A stretch of DNA of 64,000 bases from Pedobacter sp. (GCA_008015505.1 SSFR01000002.1:32016-96015), one strand, 5' to 3'; positions 19,049-28,943 are shown, numbered from the stretch's first letter. Notes: generated from the letters alone by a model not told the origin. Translations and numbers: made by a program.

Positions 19049-19930
19049 CTAATGTTGTTTTACATGAAGATGCATGACACATGAAGCAGTATCTGCTACA
19101 GCCCTTCGATCACTGGTTACAGATCCAATAACTACCCCAGCGTCTAATCTCAAACCCATACAGTAAGAAAAAAAATCATTAATCTTTTTCCCATCAATCG
19201 TCACAGGAACATGCTCATCTTTACAAAAATATTTATTAACCAGATAGTAGTAATTCTCATTAAAATCTTTTCCATTAGCAATACGTTGCAAACGAACCCT
19301 GATATCTCTATTCACAAGATCAAGCATCCCAATTGCATCTGTAGAATCCTGCTCAGTATATGGAGGCAATATCTTCAAAACAAACAAAGCAGGGTATTTA
19401 CTATTTTCAGACATTAATCGAATATTGTACGTACCCGGATGATCATATTTATGCATCACCATAGCTTCACGAGAATCCACACCGGGCCCCTCTCCCATAT
19501 TCCATCTCCAATGTGTATCATGACCTTGGGCCGTAAATAAAAGATATTCCCCCTGAAAACCAGACAAAGGCCCATCAATAGTAATCACGTCATTATCTGC
19601 AACAACAGTAGGTTCATCAAACACATTAATTTCCATCATTTGTGTTAGCTCATTGTCTACGATCAATTTGATCAAATATCTACCCGCCCGCTTATAACTA
19701 TGAAAACCATGCCTCACCACGGCTGAACTTCCATCACCAAAAAGCCAAAGCCACGAACTAGCCATTCTAGTACTATCAACAAAAGAGAATGGTTTGTTCA
19801 CTGGAATTGCAATAGCACCAATGCGCGCCAAAACACTCCGCCTAGGAAAAACAGACTGTATAGCCCATATACTAAAGCCTGTGGTAAGTACAATGAATAG
19901 AATAATCAATATTAATCTAATCGTTTTCAT
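19049..19930 (-). CDS. PKD-domain T6SS envelope protein (TssP-like)
   Basis: A 293-residue protein with one N-terminal membrane anchor (residues 6-27) and two PKD-like beta-sandwich repeats: the first around WLWLFGDGSSAVVRHGFHSY, the second around WRWNMGEGPG..VMHKYDHPG. The rest is a C-terminal domain of unknown type facing the periplasm. In Bacteroidota T6SS loci a PKD protein between TssO and TssR is, as I recall, called TssP; I leave the symbol blank because the lettering is uncertain. It overlaps the upstream gene by 4 bases and tssR follows after 9 nt. Confidence 0.65.
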   Translation of the reverse strand: MKTIRLILIILFIVLTTGFSIWAIQSVFPRRSVLARIGAIAIPVNKPFSFVDSTRMASSWLWLFGDGSSAVVRHGFHSYKRAGRYLIKLIVDNELTQMMEINVFDEPTVVADNDVITIDGPLSGFQGEYLLFTAQGHDTHWRWNMGEGPGVDSREAMVMHKYDHPGTYNIRLMSENSKYPALFVLKILPPYTEQDSTDAIGMLDLVNRDIRVRLQRIANGKDFNENYYYLVNKYFCKDEHVPVTIDGKKINDFFSYCMGLRLDAGVVIGSVTSDRRAVADTASCVMHLHVKQH

Positions 19931-20454
19931 TGAGACGCACTTTGATCACCCCTTTGTTGCTGAACAACCTTAAGATTCATCTTATTTTGATTCGCTTTAA
20001 AGCCTATCTGACACTTCTGTAATTGGTCCTTAAAGAGCCGCACATTGCTTTGCTTCTTCTGCAGTATTTTTTTATCCTCCAATAACATCAAATACAAGTT
20101 TGATGTTTGCTCAAATATTTTATAATGAATATCACCTTCACTCTCACTGTAATATGACTTAATATTTCTAAGCTGATTCCTTATATCATTATCTGCATAA
20201 ATGGCATTTAATGCCGGATTAAATAGCTTAATTGCCTTATAGGTAGTATCAACTAATGCCAACGCCTCTTTTTGTTTTTTCCAAAAAATTCGCTCTTTTT
20301 TAACCCGCTCATAAACTAAGGCTCTTGTTGTTTCATCGTTGGTATTGTAATTTCTAAAAGCCAACCAAGAGACACTAGCCACACTGCACAAGAGAACAAG
20401 TAGCAAATAAATCAGATAAACATTGGCTTCTCTGGTGCTTAAATTCGATTTCAT
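19927..20454 (-). CDS. Single-pass T6SS protein (TssO/TssQ-type)
   Basis: A 175-residue type II membrane protein: short cytosolic N-terminus, one membrane helix (about residues 12-32, YLIYLLLVLLCSVASVSWLAF), then a periplasmic, mostly helical, coiled-coil-prone domain. It resembles its upstream neighbour in plan and overlaps it by four bases (ATGA), so the two probably form a pair translated together. Such small single-pass proteins are labelled TssO or TssQ in Bacteroidota T6SS loci; which letter applies here is unsure. Confidence 0.65.
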   Translation of the reverse strand: MKSNLSTREANVYLIYLLLVLLCSVASVSWLAFRNYNTNDETTRALVYERVKKERIFWKKQKEALALVDTTYKAIKLFNPALNAIYADNDIRNQLRNIKSYYSESEGDIHYKIFEQTSNLYLMLLEDKKILQKKQSNVRLFKDQLQKCQIGFKANQNKMNLKVVQQQRGDQSASQ

Positions 20455-20972
20455 TCCGCTGGGGGTTCATCGACAGGCGTTCCTGCCTTCTGTTTCTTCC
20501 TTAATTGTTGGTCCTCGGCTATACAGGAAATTAAATCTGTGCGTAATGCTTCTTCATCAATACTGACAAGCCGAATAGAATCTTTTATACTCAACAGATT
20601 ATTAATTTTCTTACTCAGATTTTTATAGGCAATAAAGTTTACTGCAGTATCACCAACCCCACTGAGCATGGTTTTATTTAGTTTTTCTTTCTCATTACTA
20701 ATTAAACGCTGCAATTCTAAACCATTCATAACCTTTTCGGTATTAAGCAATTGCATGTGCGTATAGATCGATTCCACTTGATCTGAAAGCAATTGATACT
20801 TGACCACTAACTGATCATATTTATTCGCTTTTTGAACTAATAACCCCCCTTCCGACTCGGCCACATTAAAATAGGTATATACACATGCCAACGACCCTAC
20901 AAATAGTATAGTAAAGTTGATCGCAAAAACCCCAACTCTTCTATTGATTTCGGAAGCATTTAATGGTCTCAT
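20451..20972 (-). CDS. tssO: T6SS transmembrane protein TssO
   Basis: A 173-residue single-pass inner-membrane protein. The N-terminus LNASEINRRVGVFAINF followed by a membrane helix fits TssO, whose family starts with a similar N-x-x-E-R/x-x-x-F motif; the rest is a helical periplasmic domain ending in a Pro-rich tail. TssO is part of the Bacteroidota-specific membrane platform. It is separated from tssK by 87 nt containing a hairpin, and overlaps the next gene by four bases. Confidence 0.7.
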   Translation of the reverse strand: MRPLNASEINRRVGVFAINFTILFVGSLACVYTYFNVAESEGGLLVQKANKYDQLVVKYQLLSDQVESIYTHMQLLNTEKVMNGLELQRLISNEKEKLNKTMLSGVGDTAVNFIAYKNLSKKINNLLSIKDSIRLVSIDEEALRTDLISCIAEDQQLRKKQKAGTPVDEPPAE

Positions 20973-21021
20973 AATTGAATGATTAATAATATTTAAACTC
21001 TAATTAGTATACAAATTCGCA

Positions 21022-21056
21022 CCTACTGGCTCTCTCCTCTGGAGAAAGTCAGTAGG
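21022..21056 (-). other. Intra-operon hairpin between tssK and tssO
   Basis: CCTACTGGCT (21022-21031) pairs with AGTCAGTAGG (21047-21056) with one G-U pair. No T-run follows in the direction of transcription, so it is more likely a stability, processing or attenuation element than a full terminator. Confidence 0.5.
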
Positions 21057-21059
21057 GCT

Positions 21060-22223
21060 TTAGTCTATCGTTTTCCATTTCTGCCTAATACCTGATGAAG
21101 ATTGCCTCATTTCAGACTGCTCAGTTATGACAATGTTATCCTTACGTTGTCCAATATATTCTAGCGTACTCAAACGTTTCCAAACTACACCAAGCATATC
21201 CAAAAACTTAGCAATTGAGTCAATGCTCTCATAGCTGTTCTGATGTTGATAAATAATACCAGCACACTGAGCCAAGACCCTACCAAAATTGCCCGGAGTA
21301 ACATCTATCCATTGATAAAAATAGTTTAACAGCTCTTCCCGTTCCACCGTACTAAAGCAATTCACTACAACCAGTAACCTACTAGCCAGGGTTGAAAAAC
21401 AACCAATCATCACAATTGGAGGTTGGTGCCTAACCATATTTTGATATTCAAACTGAATATCAGCGATATAGCTCAATAGCTCGCGGCAAAGCATATTAAT
21501 CGTACCAGACAAGCCTGGATGCTGATGCCGCAGTTGTATCTTAGCTATGATTTTTAGTGAGTCTGCCTGTAATGTGCTTAATGCATCTCCAAAATTCCTA
21601 TAATATTGAAGTAGAATTGGATGACTAATAACAGCTGTACATGGAGGAATATAATTTTCATCAATCAGAAATTGATCTCCATGCCGAATGATTCTTCCAA
21701 CGGTAAGATGAGTAGCACCATCTGAATTACCCTGATTTGCCGGTAAGACATTCAGCACGTATTTCGGCCCTACGTAAGGGACACGGGGAGGCACCTCTTC
21801 GGGATCAGGATCTCCAACAGGAACCCGCTCTTCTGGAATCACCCGTAAAACCACGTCAAATATCTGTTCATCATTCGTGCCAGAAAAAGCTTCGGCTGCA
21901 AAAGAATGCGTATACATCACAGCCTCACTATCGTATTTGGGATTAATAGATATTCTCAGTCCCCCAGAAGTCACCGCATTCAGCCCATTCAACACAATTT
22001 GAACAAATTGATCAGACCCAGAACGCTGATTAATCTGTATATCAATCGAACGATTTTGCCCTAAAAAAGGAGGCAAAACACCATAATTATAGGTATTAAT
22101 GGAGATCGAAATAGTATCTCTGATCGCATCGTAAATACTTTGCTCATTTTCTATAAAATGAGCCTCACTGAATTTCATGCTACCCGTCCAATTGATAGGC
22201 AAGTATTTTCTTGGTAAAATCAT
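21060..22223 (-). CDS. tssK: T6SS baseplate protein TssK
   Basis: A 387-residue cytosolic baseplate subunit that ties the wedge complex to the membrane platform. The N-terminal shoulder domain has the expected PRKYLPINWTGSMKFSEAHFIENEQ region (split W/H-F pattern of the TssK start), followed by a beta-sandwich, a Pro/Glu-rich linker near residue 145, and a helical C-terminal half. It follows tssN by 5 nt. The fit to the divergent Bacteroidota TssK family is by size, position and N-terminal motif. Confidence 0.78.
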   Translation of the reverse strand: MILPRKYLPINWTGSMKFSEAHFIENEQSIYDAIRDTISISINTYNYGVLPPFLGQNRSIDIQINQRSGSDQFVQIVLNGLNAVTSGGLRISINPKYDSEAVMYTHSFAAEAFSGTNDEQIFDVVLRVIPEERVPVGDPDPEEVPPRVPYVGPKYVLNVLPANQGNSDGATHLTVGRIIRHGDQFLIDENYIPPCTAVISHPILLQYYRNFGDALSTLQADSLKIIAKIQLRHQHPGLSGTINMLCRELLSYIADIQFEYQNMVRHQPPIVMIGCFSTLASRLLVVVNCFSTVEREELLNYFYQWIDVTPGNFGRVLAQCAGIIYQHQNSYESIDSIAKFLDMLGVVWKRLSTLEYIGQRKDNIVITEQSEMRQSSSGIRQKWKTID

Positions 22224-22228
22224 CTCAT

Positions 22229-23323
22229 TTATTTTAATAAACTATTCATCTGATCTGTCATCCATTTTTGACTTGCTTGTCTCCCTTGGCCTACTACCTG
22301 ATTTCTAGCCCCCTGAGCCAAATTCTGCCCTTCTTGCTGCACCACATTAACTCCCCCCTGATCTCCCCCACTAGCTTCTCCATCAACTGGCTGCGGTTGA
22401 GGACCTTGTTGAGCATCAACCTGTTGTTCTAATGAGCCTTGTGTTAAGGGCTCTTGACTGTTGGTTACTGGATTGTCCACACGCTCCTCTATAACCCGTT
22501 TGGCAACAATCACACTTCGATCGTTAATCCGATTCTCATAGATTGTTTTTTCAAAATCGATATAACGCTTCGAAGGCCAAAACCGTGGCTTCACATAAAA
22601 TACCCAACCAAACTTTTGGTCATCATAACTCATGCATTCAATGGGATTTTTAGGATATTTTTTATTAAAATCTTCCAAAAAACGCTGAAACCACTCTTGA
22701 AAAACAATATTCTCGGGAGCCTTCGCTTTTACCTTGGTCCTACTGATATCGTCTCGATTCTTATATAGTTCAATCTCAAAAACAAACATTGTATCGAAAT
22801 GATCATCAAACCAATTATAATGCCACTTGTCATCGTAATACCATACCTGATAGATCTCAATTGGTATAGCAAGCAAAGCTTCAAGCGTATAACTGAAAAG
22901 AAGAGGAATGAAAACATACATCAGGGGTGAAGCTGCCATCAAACCATAATCAATCTCTGAGAAAAAATGAAAGACAATCAGGAAAATGGACGCCGCCATC
23001 AGTGTTGTAATCAGTAAAGCGAGTATTTGTATTCCCTTCTGACCCTGCTCCTTATCAATCACTATTTTGGGGTAATACCTGACGTACACATAGCCCATTA
23101 AAATACTATAGGCTGCATTGATCACATATATACTTGGCATATAAGGCCATTCCGTGAAAACTAAACAGACTGGGATAGCCAAAATAATTGCCCCTAACAA
23201 AATAATCGCAATTAACTTTTTGTGATTGACTACTTGGTCTTTTTTAGCAACAAAAAATAGTACAATCGCAGCAATAAGTGCAATAACAAATATTACAATA
23301 GGCAATAAAAGCACACGAATCAT
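22229..23323 (-). CDS. tssN: T6SS transmembrane protein TssN
   Basis: A 364-residue protein with about five membrane helices in the first 150 residues, then a soluble cytosolic domain (VWYYDDKWHYNWFDDHFDTMFVFEIELYKNRDD onward) and a Gln/Gly-rich low-complexity tail. This plan matches TssN, found only in Bacteroidota T6SS and thought to replace the TssL/TssM platform. The 94-nt gap upstream, after tssE, holds a hairpin; tssK follows closely, so tssN-tssK are a tight pair. Confidence 0.78.
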   Translation of the reverse strand: MIRVLLLPIVIFVIALIAAIVLFFVAKKDQVVNHKKLIAIILLGAIILAIPVCLVFTEWPYMPSIYVINAAYSILMGYVYVRYYPKIVIDKEQGQKGIQILALLITTLMAASIFLIVFHFFSEIDYGLMAASPLMYVFIPLLFSYTLEALLAIPIEIYQVWYYDDKWHYNWFDDHFDTMFVFEIELYKNRDDISRTKVKAKAPENIVFQEWFQRFLEDFNKKYPKNPIECMSYDDQKFGWVFYVKPRFWPSKRYIDFEKTIYENRINDRSVIVAKRVIEERVDNPVTNSQEPLTQGSLEQQVDAQQGPQPQPVDGEASGGDQGGVNVVQQEGQNLAQGARNQVVGQGRQASQKWMTDQMNSLLK

Positions 23324-23339
23324 CTACGCTATTTTTTGT

Positions 23340-23374
23340 GAGTATTTAATACTTATTATTCGTATTGAGTACTC
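23340..23374 (-). other. Intra-operon hairpin between tssE and tssN
   Basis: GAGTATTTAATAC (23340-23352) and GTATTGAGTACTC (23362-23374) pair at 11 of 13 positions around a 9-nt loop. It lies just before the tssN start and lacks a terminator T-run. Confidence 0.45.
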
Positions 23375-23417
23375 GCTCCATTATATTACTGAGCATATTA
23401 TTTAAATACATCTTGCT

Positions 23418-23846
23418 TTATACCGAAATAATTGGATTTAAATGAAACTCTGTTCTAAAATAAAAGGCTTCAGCCGTTTCCTTTATTAAAGCATTCACTG
23501 TAATGGCTGCCTGTTTTTTCATTTCCTTATTCCCAGAGACCGTATTATAAACTTCTTCATCACTGATTTTGATGTTTACATCAACCTGATTTAATCGACG
23601 TTCGTATTTCTCAATTGCTCTCAATAGCGAGCCTCTAATTTTTTGTTCATAATCATCTAGTTTAACCATCAGCTGAAAATCGAAATTCCATATCTCACAA
23701 CCAAAATTCATATCACCTTGATGCTCACCATAACGCGTCTCAATCATCAGTTGAATATGTTGTGCAATAGATTCCCCCAATGAACATGATGGTAAATTTT
23801 TACCCTGAAATATGTTTTCAAAAGCAAGTGGTATCTTGTAATACAT
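23418..23846 (-). CDS. tssE: T6SS baseplate protein TssE (gp25-like)
   Basis: A 142-residue gp25-like wedge subunit that starts sheath assembly. The family pattern is visible: CSLGESIAQHIQLMIETRYGEHQGDMNFGCEIWNFDF, including the E-x-R-like segment at the polymerisation site, then ALEKY-type helix (RAIEKYERRLNQVDVNI) and two C-terminal strands. It starts 7 nt after tssG and is surely cotranscribed with it. Confidence 0.85.
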   Translation of the reverse strand: MYYKIPLAFENIFQGKNLPSCSLGESIAQHIQLMIETRYGEHQGDMNFGCEIWNFDFQLMVKLDDYEQKIRGSLLRAIEKYERRLNQVDVNIKISDEEVYNTVSGNKEMKKQAAITVNALIKETAEAFYFRTEFHLNPIISV

Positions 23847-23853
23847 CCGTTTC

Positions 23854-24786
23854 TTAGCTAAAAAATGTGTTCGTACCTAAATAATAAGTTGCTGGTCTTT
23901 GTTTGGGTTTATTAATCACAATTAGATCTTTTTCGATTGGAATTTGCGGATCAAATAACCAAAGAAAAAGCTCATTTAACAGGATATCATTCTTTGATTG
24001 AGAAATAAACAAGGCCAGATTTTTATCTTCTATTGGACCTACTTGGACATGAATAACTGGTATGGTTTCTGACGATACTCCCCCTAAAACAGAAGATACC
24101 CCTAGCCTCGACTCATTTAAGGACAAATCAGAATATACTTTTCTCAAAATAGTTTTGGTCTTCAATATGATATTCACATTAACTCCTAAAAGCAGGGATA
24201 GAAAGCCAGATAACCGTTCATGGTTATTGCGCAATTGATGGATAATAGGAATCGTATAAAGAAACAAAACTGATTGTCGCTGATCCAATAATTTAAAAAT
24301 AGGCCAACCAATGGCAAATTGATTGATAATAGGCTCCAGGTTTTCGTAAGCTCCGACATCTTCACGATAAGCAATACTCGTTCCATATCGATTAATCAGT
24401 ATTTCAAATGGAAGAAAAAACTGCCTAGCCCTTTTTTCCTCGGCTCTGGTTTTACTTACCCTCGACCGGACATTATTAGAATGACTATACCCATACTGTT
24501 TATGAAACAGACCTTCTGGAAGCGTATCATAAATACCTGCTCTATTAGTTATAATATAAACGTAATTATCCGCCCCCTCACCCAAACGTTTCAGATGTAT
24601 ACGTTCAATGTCCTTCGATGAACTTTTACCAATAACTCCATTAGGTACAATAAGGATTTTTTTCGGATCTACACCCTGCTTGATTAGGCCTACAGCAACA
24701 ACCTCAGCCCTAAAATCGGTATCCAAGCCATTCTTACTAGCATTCAGTTCCTTAATAAGGTCTGCATTTATCATAAGAGGGATCAA
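23854..24786 (-). CDS. tssG: T6SS baseplate protein TssG
   Basis: A 310-residue wedge protein that partners TssF. The YDTLPEGLFHKQYG segment near residue 89 is the family landmark, followed by EEKRARQFFLPFEILINR, and a C-terminal region with the GPIEDKNLALFISQSKNDILLNELFLWLFDP block also seen in Bacteroidota TssG. Unusually for T6SS loci it is separated from tssF by vgrG and the PAAR-like gene. Start at 24786; an internal Met at residue 5 is also possible. Confidence 0.8.
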   Translation of the reverse strand: MIPLMINADLIKELNASKNGLDTDFRAEVVAVGLIKQGVDPKKILIVPNGVIGKSSSKDIERIHLKRLGEGADNYVYIITNRAGIYDTLPEGLFHKQYGYSHSNNVRSRVSKTRAEEKRARQFFLPFEILINRYGTSIAYREDVGAYENLEPIINQFAIGWPIFKLLDQRQSVLFLYTIPIIHQLRNNHERLSGFLSLLLGVNVNIILKTKTILRKVYSDLSLNESRLGVSSVLGGVSSETIPVIHVQVGPIEDKNLALFISQSKNDILLNELFLWLFDPQIPIEKDLIVINKPKQRPATYYLGTNTFFS

Positions 24787-24893
24787 TTTATTTTTATATT
24801 AATTTAATTTACTAAAAATTAATCAATATAACAACCCCACAAACAGCACCTCATAAATTACCAAAGTAGACACACCCAAAATAAGCATCAATA

Positions 24894-25226
24894 CTATCCT
24901 GTAATTGAAATTTTACCACCAATACCACACATGATACTCGATGTCTTTAGCAAAATTTTCATGCTATTTATGGTCTCAGGATCGCTTGTTCCAGTCCAAG
25001 TCTTTGGTATAAGCACAGGAGCACAAGGGACCGGTACACCACTAGCTGCAGCTGTCAGAATATTACATGTTCCAAATGGCGTAACAGTCGTATCCATCTC
25101 TGTTAATACCAATTGTCCATTTACAGATAATATGGGCTGCGAAGTTGCAGTAAGTACCCCCGGAGCCGACCCAGCCATACACTGAACTGGACACGGACTA
25201 AGTGCATATAGTTTGGTAATACTCAT
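24894..25226 (-). CDS. PAAR-like (DUF4280) spike tip protein
   Basis: A 110-residue protein that resembles DUF4280 PAAR-like proteins: CPVQCMAGSAPGVL at the start, TVTPFGTCN in the middle, VPVPCAPV, and the closing CGIGGKISITG strand. Classical PAAR proteins sharpen the VgrG spike through a zinc-bound tip; the cysteines here could do the same. It sits 20 nt downstream of vgrG, as expected for its spike partner. No toxin domain is fused to it. Confidence 0.78.
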   Translation of the reverse strand: MSITKLYALSPCPVQCMAGSAPGVLTATSQPILSVNGQLVLTEMDTTVTPFGTCNILTAAASGVPVPCAPVLIPKTWTGTSDPETINSMKILLKTSSIMCGIGGKISITG

Positions 25227-25246
25227 TGTTCATCCATTAAAATCCA

Positions 25247-27097
25247 TCAACTCATTTTAATCGTAGGTCCTTTAATATCCACCCCTGTACCACCTATTTC
25301 AACAGAACCAGCTCCCGATTCTTGCTTAATTGATGTTGAAGCTATCTTAACACTAGTAGAACCGGTCTTTTGCTCGATAGCTGTTTGGGCTTCCATCGTA
25401 ATATTTTTAGCAGTGATCTTCACATCTTTATCAGCTTTAAGAATAATACCACTACTGCTCATCTCAATACTATTTTTGTTATTATCATCTGTGATCTTAA
25501 TTCCATCTTTAGTCATCAAAATAGTATTTTTTGCCTCGTTAGCCGTCACTTTCACACCATCTTTATTCATCAAGACAACATTTTTATTCTTATCAGTAAT
25601 GGTAATGCTTTCAGCATCCTGCTTATCATTAAATTCAATGACATGTCCACTACGAGTGGTGATACTTTTGATATCATTATTCTTGTTATCATCCTTGAGC
25701 TTGGCTGTTTTACTATTATGAAGCCCACCCATAACATAAGGGTGATTCGGATGACCTCGATAATAACCAACCAACACAATATCTCCTACCTCGGGTATGA
25801 ATAAGATGCCTCGATTGGATTGTTCTTTTCCTCCCGAATACGGACTCAAACAAGGCATAAAAAACGATTTATTTAACTCAGGATCACCATCATTCCAAAA
25901 GAAGCGTACCTGCACGCGCCCACTTGCATCTTCAGTAGAAATGACTTCGGCAAGTTCTGAAGTAGCCTCATAGCTTTTGGGCATGTTAACCCGATCTATA
26001 GGAATGAACTTTGCTTCTTTATCTATCGCCCTCAATTCATTTCTATACATATTTTCTTTATTCGAGTCCCCCAAGTAATGTGTAATGGCAATCACTCGAC
26101 ACTGCATAAAGCTTTTTTCAGCACTACCATCTTGTACTTTAATTGACAACTGATCACCCAATTTAATTGTAGGCTTATTACACTGTCCTTCTAATACCAA
26201 ATTTTGAGTCAACTGCTGTCCACTATTATAATCTGCTTGTTGTTTTACTTCATCGGAACTATTAGGCTGCCAGGATAGATATTCATGACCACTGATCGAA
26301 CTGAATATATTCTTTTGTGCATTATTGATCTTATCAACCCCATTATCTCCATAACTACCAGTTTCAGAATTTTGTTTGAAACTTTCCCCAGATTGATGAT
26401 TATAACCCGCAGCCCCTAATCGAACTGGACTTACATTTAGCCCATAACGTATACCAGAAAAATCTGGTCCTAATACTAAAGCATGGGTTTGAGACTTTTT
26501 CGGATTACCAAAGTATAACGTTTTATCGTCCACATAGAACCATTCTCCATGACTAATAGCCAATCGATTCAAAAAATCAAAGACATTCTCTTTATACTGT
26601 ACAACATAAGGTAGCTTAAGATCATTAGCAATATGACACGATAGCCCGCAATAAGGGCCCATCACACCCTGAACAACCTTTTTAACAACATCTTCTAATT
26701 TTTGCTTCGGATTTTTAGGATCCTTATCAAAAAAAGAGCGGGTTCTAGACACATTAGACAAAACATAACTACCACTATAACCAGAAATACGCAAATAAGG
26801 AACTACATTATTTTGTACCTCAACTGCTATATTGGTGATCAGTCCATTAAAATTAGACATATCGCCACCATCTTCCCCCCACTGGATTAAGATCTTTTTG
26901 CCAACATAATTAAGTGCCACATCTTTACCATCCTTAATCAAAAATGCACCGCTAGTTAATTTCATTTCATTAACTGGAACATTAAATGAAAAACGATGAT
27001 GCGCATTAAATGCTTGTTCTATAATGAGATTAAGAAAAATCTTTATTTCCTCTCCATCAATCTTAATCTTTGCTATTACTGGCTTTGCTGTGATCAT
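25247..27097 (-). CDS. tssI: T6SS spike protein VgrG
   Basis: A 616-residue VgrG. The gp27-like part spans about residues 1-370, with VVQYKENVFDFLNRLAISHGEWFYVD typical; the gp5 OB-fold follows (GRVQVRFFWNDGD, FIPEVGDIVLVGYYRGHPNHPYVMGGL). The C-terminal ~130 residues are a beta-helix needle of short repeats such as VVLMNKDGVKVTA and TILMTKDGIKITD, ending in KGPTIKMS. There is no C-terminal effector domain, so cargo would have to be non-covalent. It lies between tssF and the PAAR-like gene. Confidence 0.93.
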   Translation of the reverse strand: MITAKPVIAKIKIDGEEIKIFLNLIIEQAFNAHHRFSFNVPVNEMKLTSGAFLIKDGKDVALNYVGKKILIQWGEDGGDMSNFNGLITNIAVEVQNNVVPYLRISGYSGSYVLSNVSRTRSFFDKDPKNPKQKLEDVVKKVVQGVMGPYCGLSCHIANDLKLPYVVQYKENVFDFLNRLAISHGEWFYVDDKTLYFGNPKKSQTHALVLGPDFSGIRYGLNVSPVRLGAAGYNHQSGESFKQNSETGSYGDNGVDKINNAQKNIFSSISGHEYLSWQPNSSDEVKQQADYNSGQQLTQNLVLEGQCNKPTIKLGDQLSIKVQDGSAEKSFMQCRVIAITHYLGDSNKENMYRNELRAIDKEAKFIPIDRVNMPKSYEATSELAEVISTEDASGRVQVRFFWNDGDPELNKSFFMPCLSPYSGGKEQSNRGILFIPEVGDIVLVGYYRGHPNHPYVMGGLHNSKTAKLKDDNKNNDIKSITTRSGHVIEFNDKQDAESITITDKNKNVVLMNKDGVKVTANEAKNTILMTKDGIKITDDNNKNSIEMSSSGIILKADKDVKITAKNITMEAQTAIEQKTGSTSVKIASTSIKQESGAGSVEIGGTGVDIKGPTIKMS

Positions 27098-27146
27098 ATT
27101 AATAACATTTAGTATAAAAAATCAACATATAGCACACTGTTTAACT

Positions 27147-28943
27147 TTATGACAACCCATTCCAAAACAATCGATATATCCTCGATGGATCAGACTGCTG
27201 CTGTAATTTTTGTAGCAATACATCGCCCCACTGAACCGTATCCTCTTTAAAATTATCAGTCGTATGGATATAGATATCTATTGATCGCACCAATCCTTGC
27301 TTAGTTCCCTTACCAATCATCAATCCACTCTTCACTTCTACCTGTGAAACATTTTCACCAAGCTGATAATGAATAAAACTTTTAATATCCTGAGCAGATA
27401 CAATTTGCTCTTTAGTAAGCAAAACGTACTGATATGCCCTAATTTTTTCCGATTCATCTTGTGTGTCTCTTCCACCCCTAGTGGATGTAAGTAATACACA
27501 CCCAACCTGACTAGAATCTTGTATGTTCTGCACAACCGTTCCCATCCTAATTTGATTGGCGTTTTCACATTTGGTTACCCAGAACTCAGCAGTAACTACC
27601 TCACTTGGCACTTCTTTCTTTAGTATAATATATTTCGATGCTTTATCTTCTTCATTCTTGTAGTTCCTTTTTGTTTGGTCAACTACTGCATTAAGCACAT
27701 CTATTAACTCCTGATTATTTCCCCCATTTAGAGCAGCAAAAGCTTGAACCTCATTTTTAACAAGCAGTTCCACATCCTTAACGAGATTATATGCATCTCT
27801 TCGATCAAATCGTTCCAAACCTGATTTTCTAAGCGTATAAGTATTCACTTCTTCACCAGATTCTCTTAATTCTGTACGGTGATAAGACCCACTAATTGTT
27901 CCATATACACTTCCTTCACATAATAACCGCTCTGTACTATCGCAAACAAGCGGAATAAGCCCTGTATTAGTTGTTGCTAACTTTAACTCTCTATTAACTA
28001 CAGGAAAGCAGTTAGTATTTATTAACATATCACCTAAAATATCCGCTTCCAGATAAACAGGTAATTCAATACGTAACCACAACTTCTTCTCAGTAAAAAA
28101 CTGTCCTAACTGCTCTTCCGAAAAGTAATCTTTAAAAATAGCAGGATACCCTTCTACATACTTCTGCAGCTCTGCTATACTGCTACTCACTGTAAAAAAT
28201 TGACTCTGGTAACTATTTTTTATATCATTTGCAACAAGACTATATGTCTCTAATCTTTTTATTGGATCGTTCTCATAAGATGTATCAGCATAAACAAGCC
28301 CCTGACTCATTTGAAGTGGCATCTCCCCATCAATGGTCCACTTGGACATAGTCATACTCCTATATAAATCATTTCTCGAGCCTAAATTAGGCCACTCAAC
28401 AAAAAAAGACAAACCCTTAATATCATGAAGCTGGTTCGATATACTAACCCCCAACCACACATAATTCTGAGAGATACTCCCTGCAGTAGGCGTTGTCGTA
28501 ACTACCTTATAAATGCAACCATCAACTTTACACGCATTGGAAGCGGTAATTAGATCAGTCACCTCAGCATGATACAATAAGATATTGTCAATAGGTGTAA
28601 ATGAAAACTTCTGGTCCTTTTGAGCCCCAATACCAGCTACTTCATATAAAGTAGTTTCATCGATTAATTGGGTAGTTGGACTACAACTCGCATGCATCAC
28701 TGCATGAGCAGGAACAACAGCAGTTAATTTTGTCGGAGTAAGCGTATCGGCCAGATACTCTACCAATCGCGCATTCGAAACTTCTATATTTTGCTGTACT
28801 TTAAAAATTTCAGCAGCAAAAGCTTCCATCAGCAAGCGAACCACCGGTTCTAGATTATCATTATGCTTGATCCCCCAGAGGTCAGCGGCAGAATTTAACA
28901 TTCTACCCAAAATGGACTCTTTACTAAAATCTGGTTGTTGCAT
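27147..28943 (-). CDS. tssF: T6SS baseplate protein TssF
   Basis: A 598-residue wedge protein (gp6-like). The N-terminus SILGRMLNSAADLWGIKHNDNLEPVVRLLMEAFAAEI and the following LADTLTPTKLTAVVPAHAVM are the family's most conserved part, and the C-terminal LLQKLQQQSDPSRIYRLFWNG closes it. It forms a 2:1 complex with TssG. A 250-nt gap with an 11-bp inverted repeat separates it from tssD, so it may begin a differently expressed segment of the operon. Confidence 0.84.
   Translation of the reverse strand: MQQPDFSKESILGRMLNSAADLWGIKHNDNLEPVVRLLMEAFAAEIFKVQQNIEVSNARLVEYLADTLTPTKLTAVVPAHAVMHASCSPTTQLIDETTLYEVAGIGAQKDQKFSFTPIDNILLYHAEVTDLITASNACKVDGCIYKVVTTTPTAGSISQNYVWLGVSISNQLHDIKGLSFFVEWPNLGSRNDLYRSMTMSKWTIDGEMPLQMSQGLVYADTSYENDPIKRLETYSLVANDIKNSYQSQFFTVSSSIAELQKYVEGYPAIFKDYFSEEQLGQFFTEKKLWLRIELPVYLEADILGDMLINTNCFPVVNRELKLATTNTGLIPLVCDSTERLLCEGSVYGTISGSYHRTELRESGEEVNTYTLRKSGLERFDRRDAYNLVKDVELLVKNEVQAFAALNGGNNQELIDVLNAVVDQTKRNYKNEEDKASKYIILKKEVPSEVVTAEFWVTKCENANQIRMGTVVQNIQDSSQVGCVLLTSTRGGRDTQDESEKIRAYQYVLLTKEQIVSAQDIKSFIHYQLGENVSQVEVKSGLMIGKGTKQGLVRSIDIYIHTTDNFKEDTVQWGDVLLQKLQQQSDPSRIYRLFWNGLS

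Noticed and set aside
25370..25804. 144- and 102-codon frames opposite the VgrG needle
   Set aside because: They mirror the repetitive beta-helix part of vgrG and read as low-complexity Ile/Leu/Ser runs.
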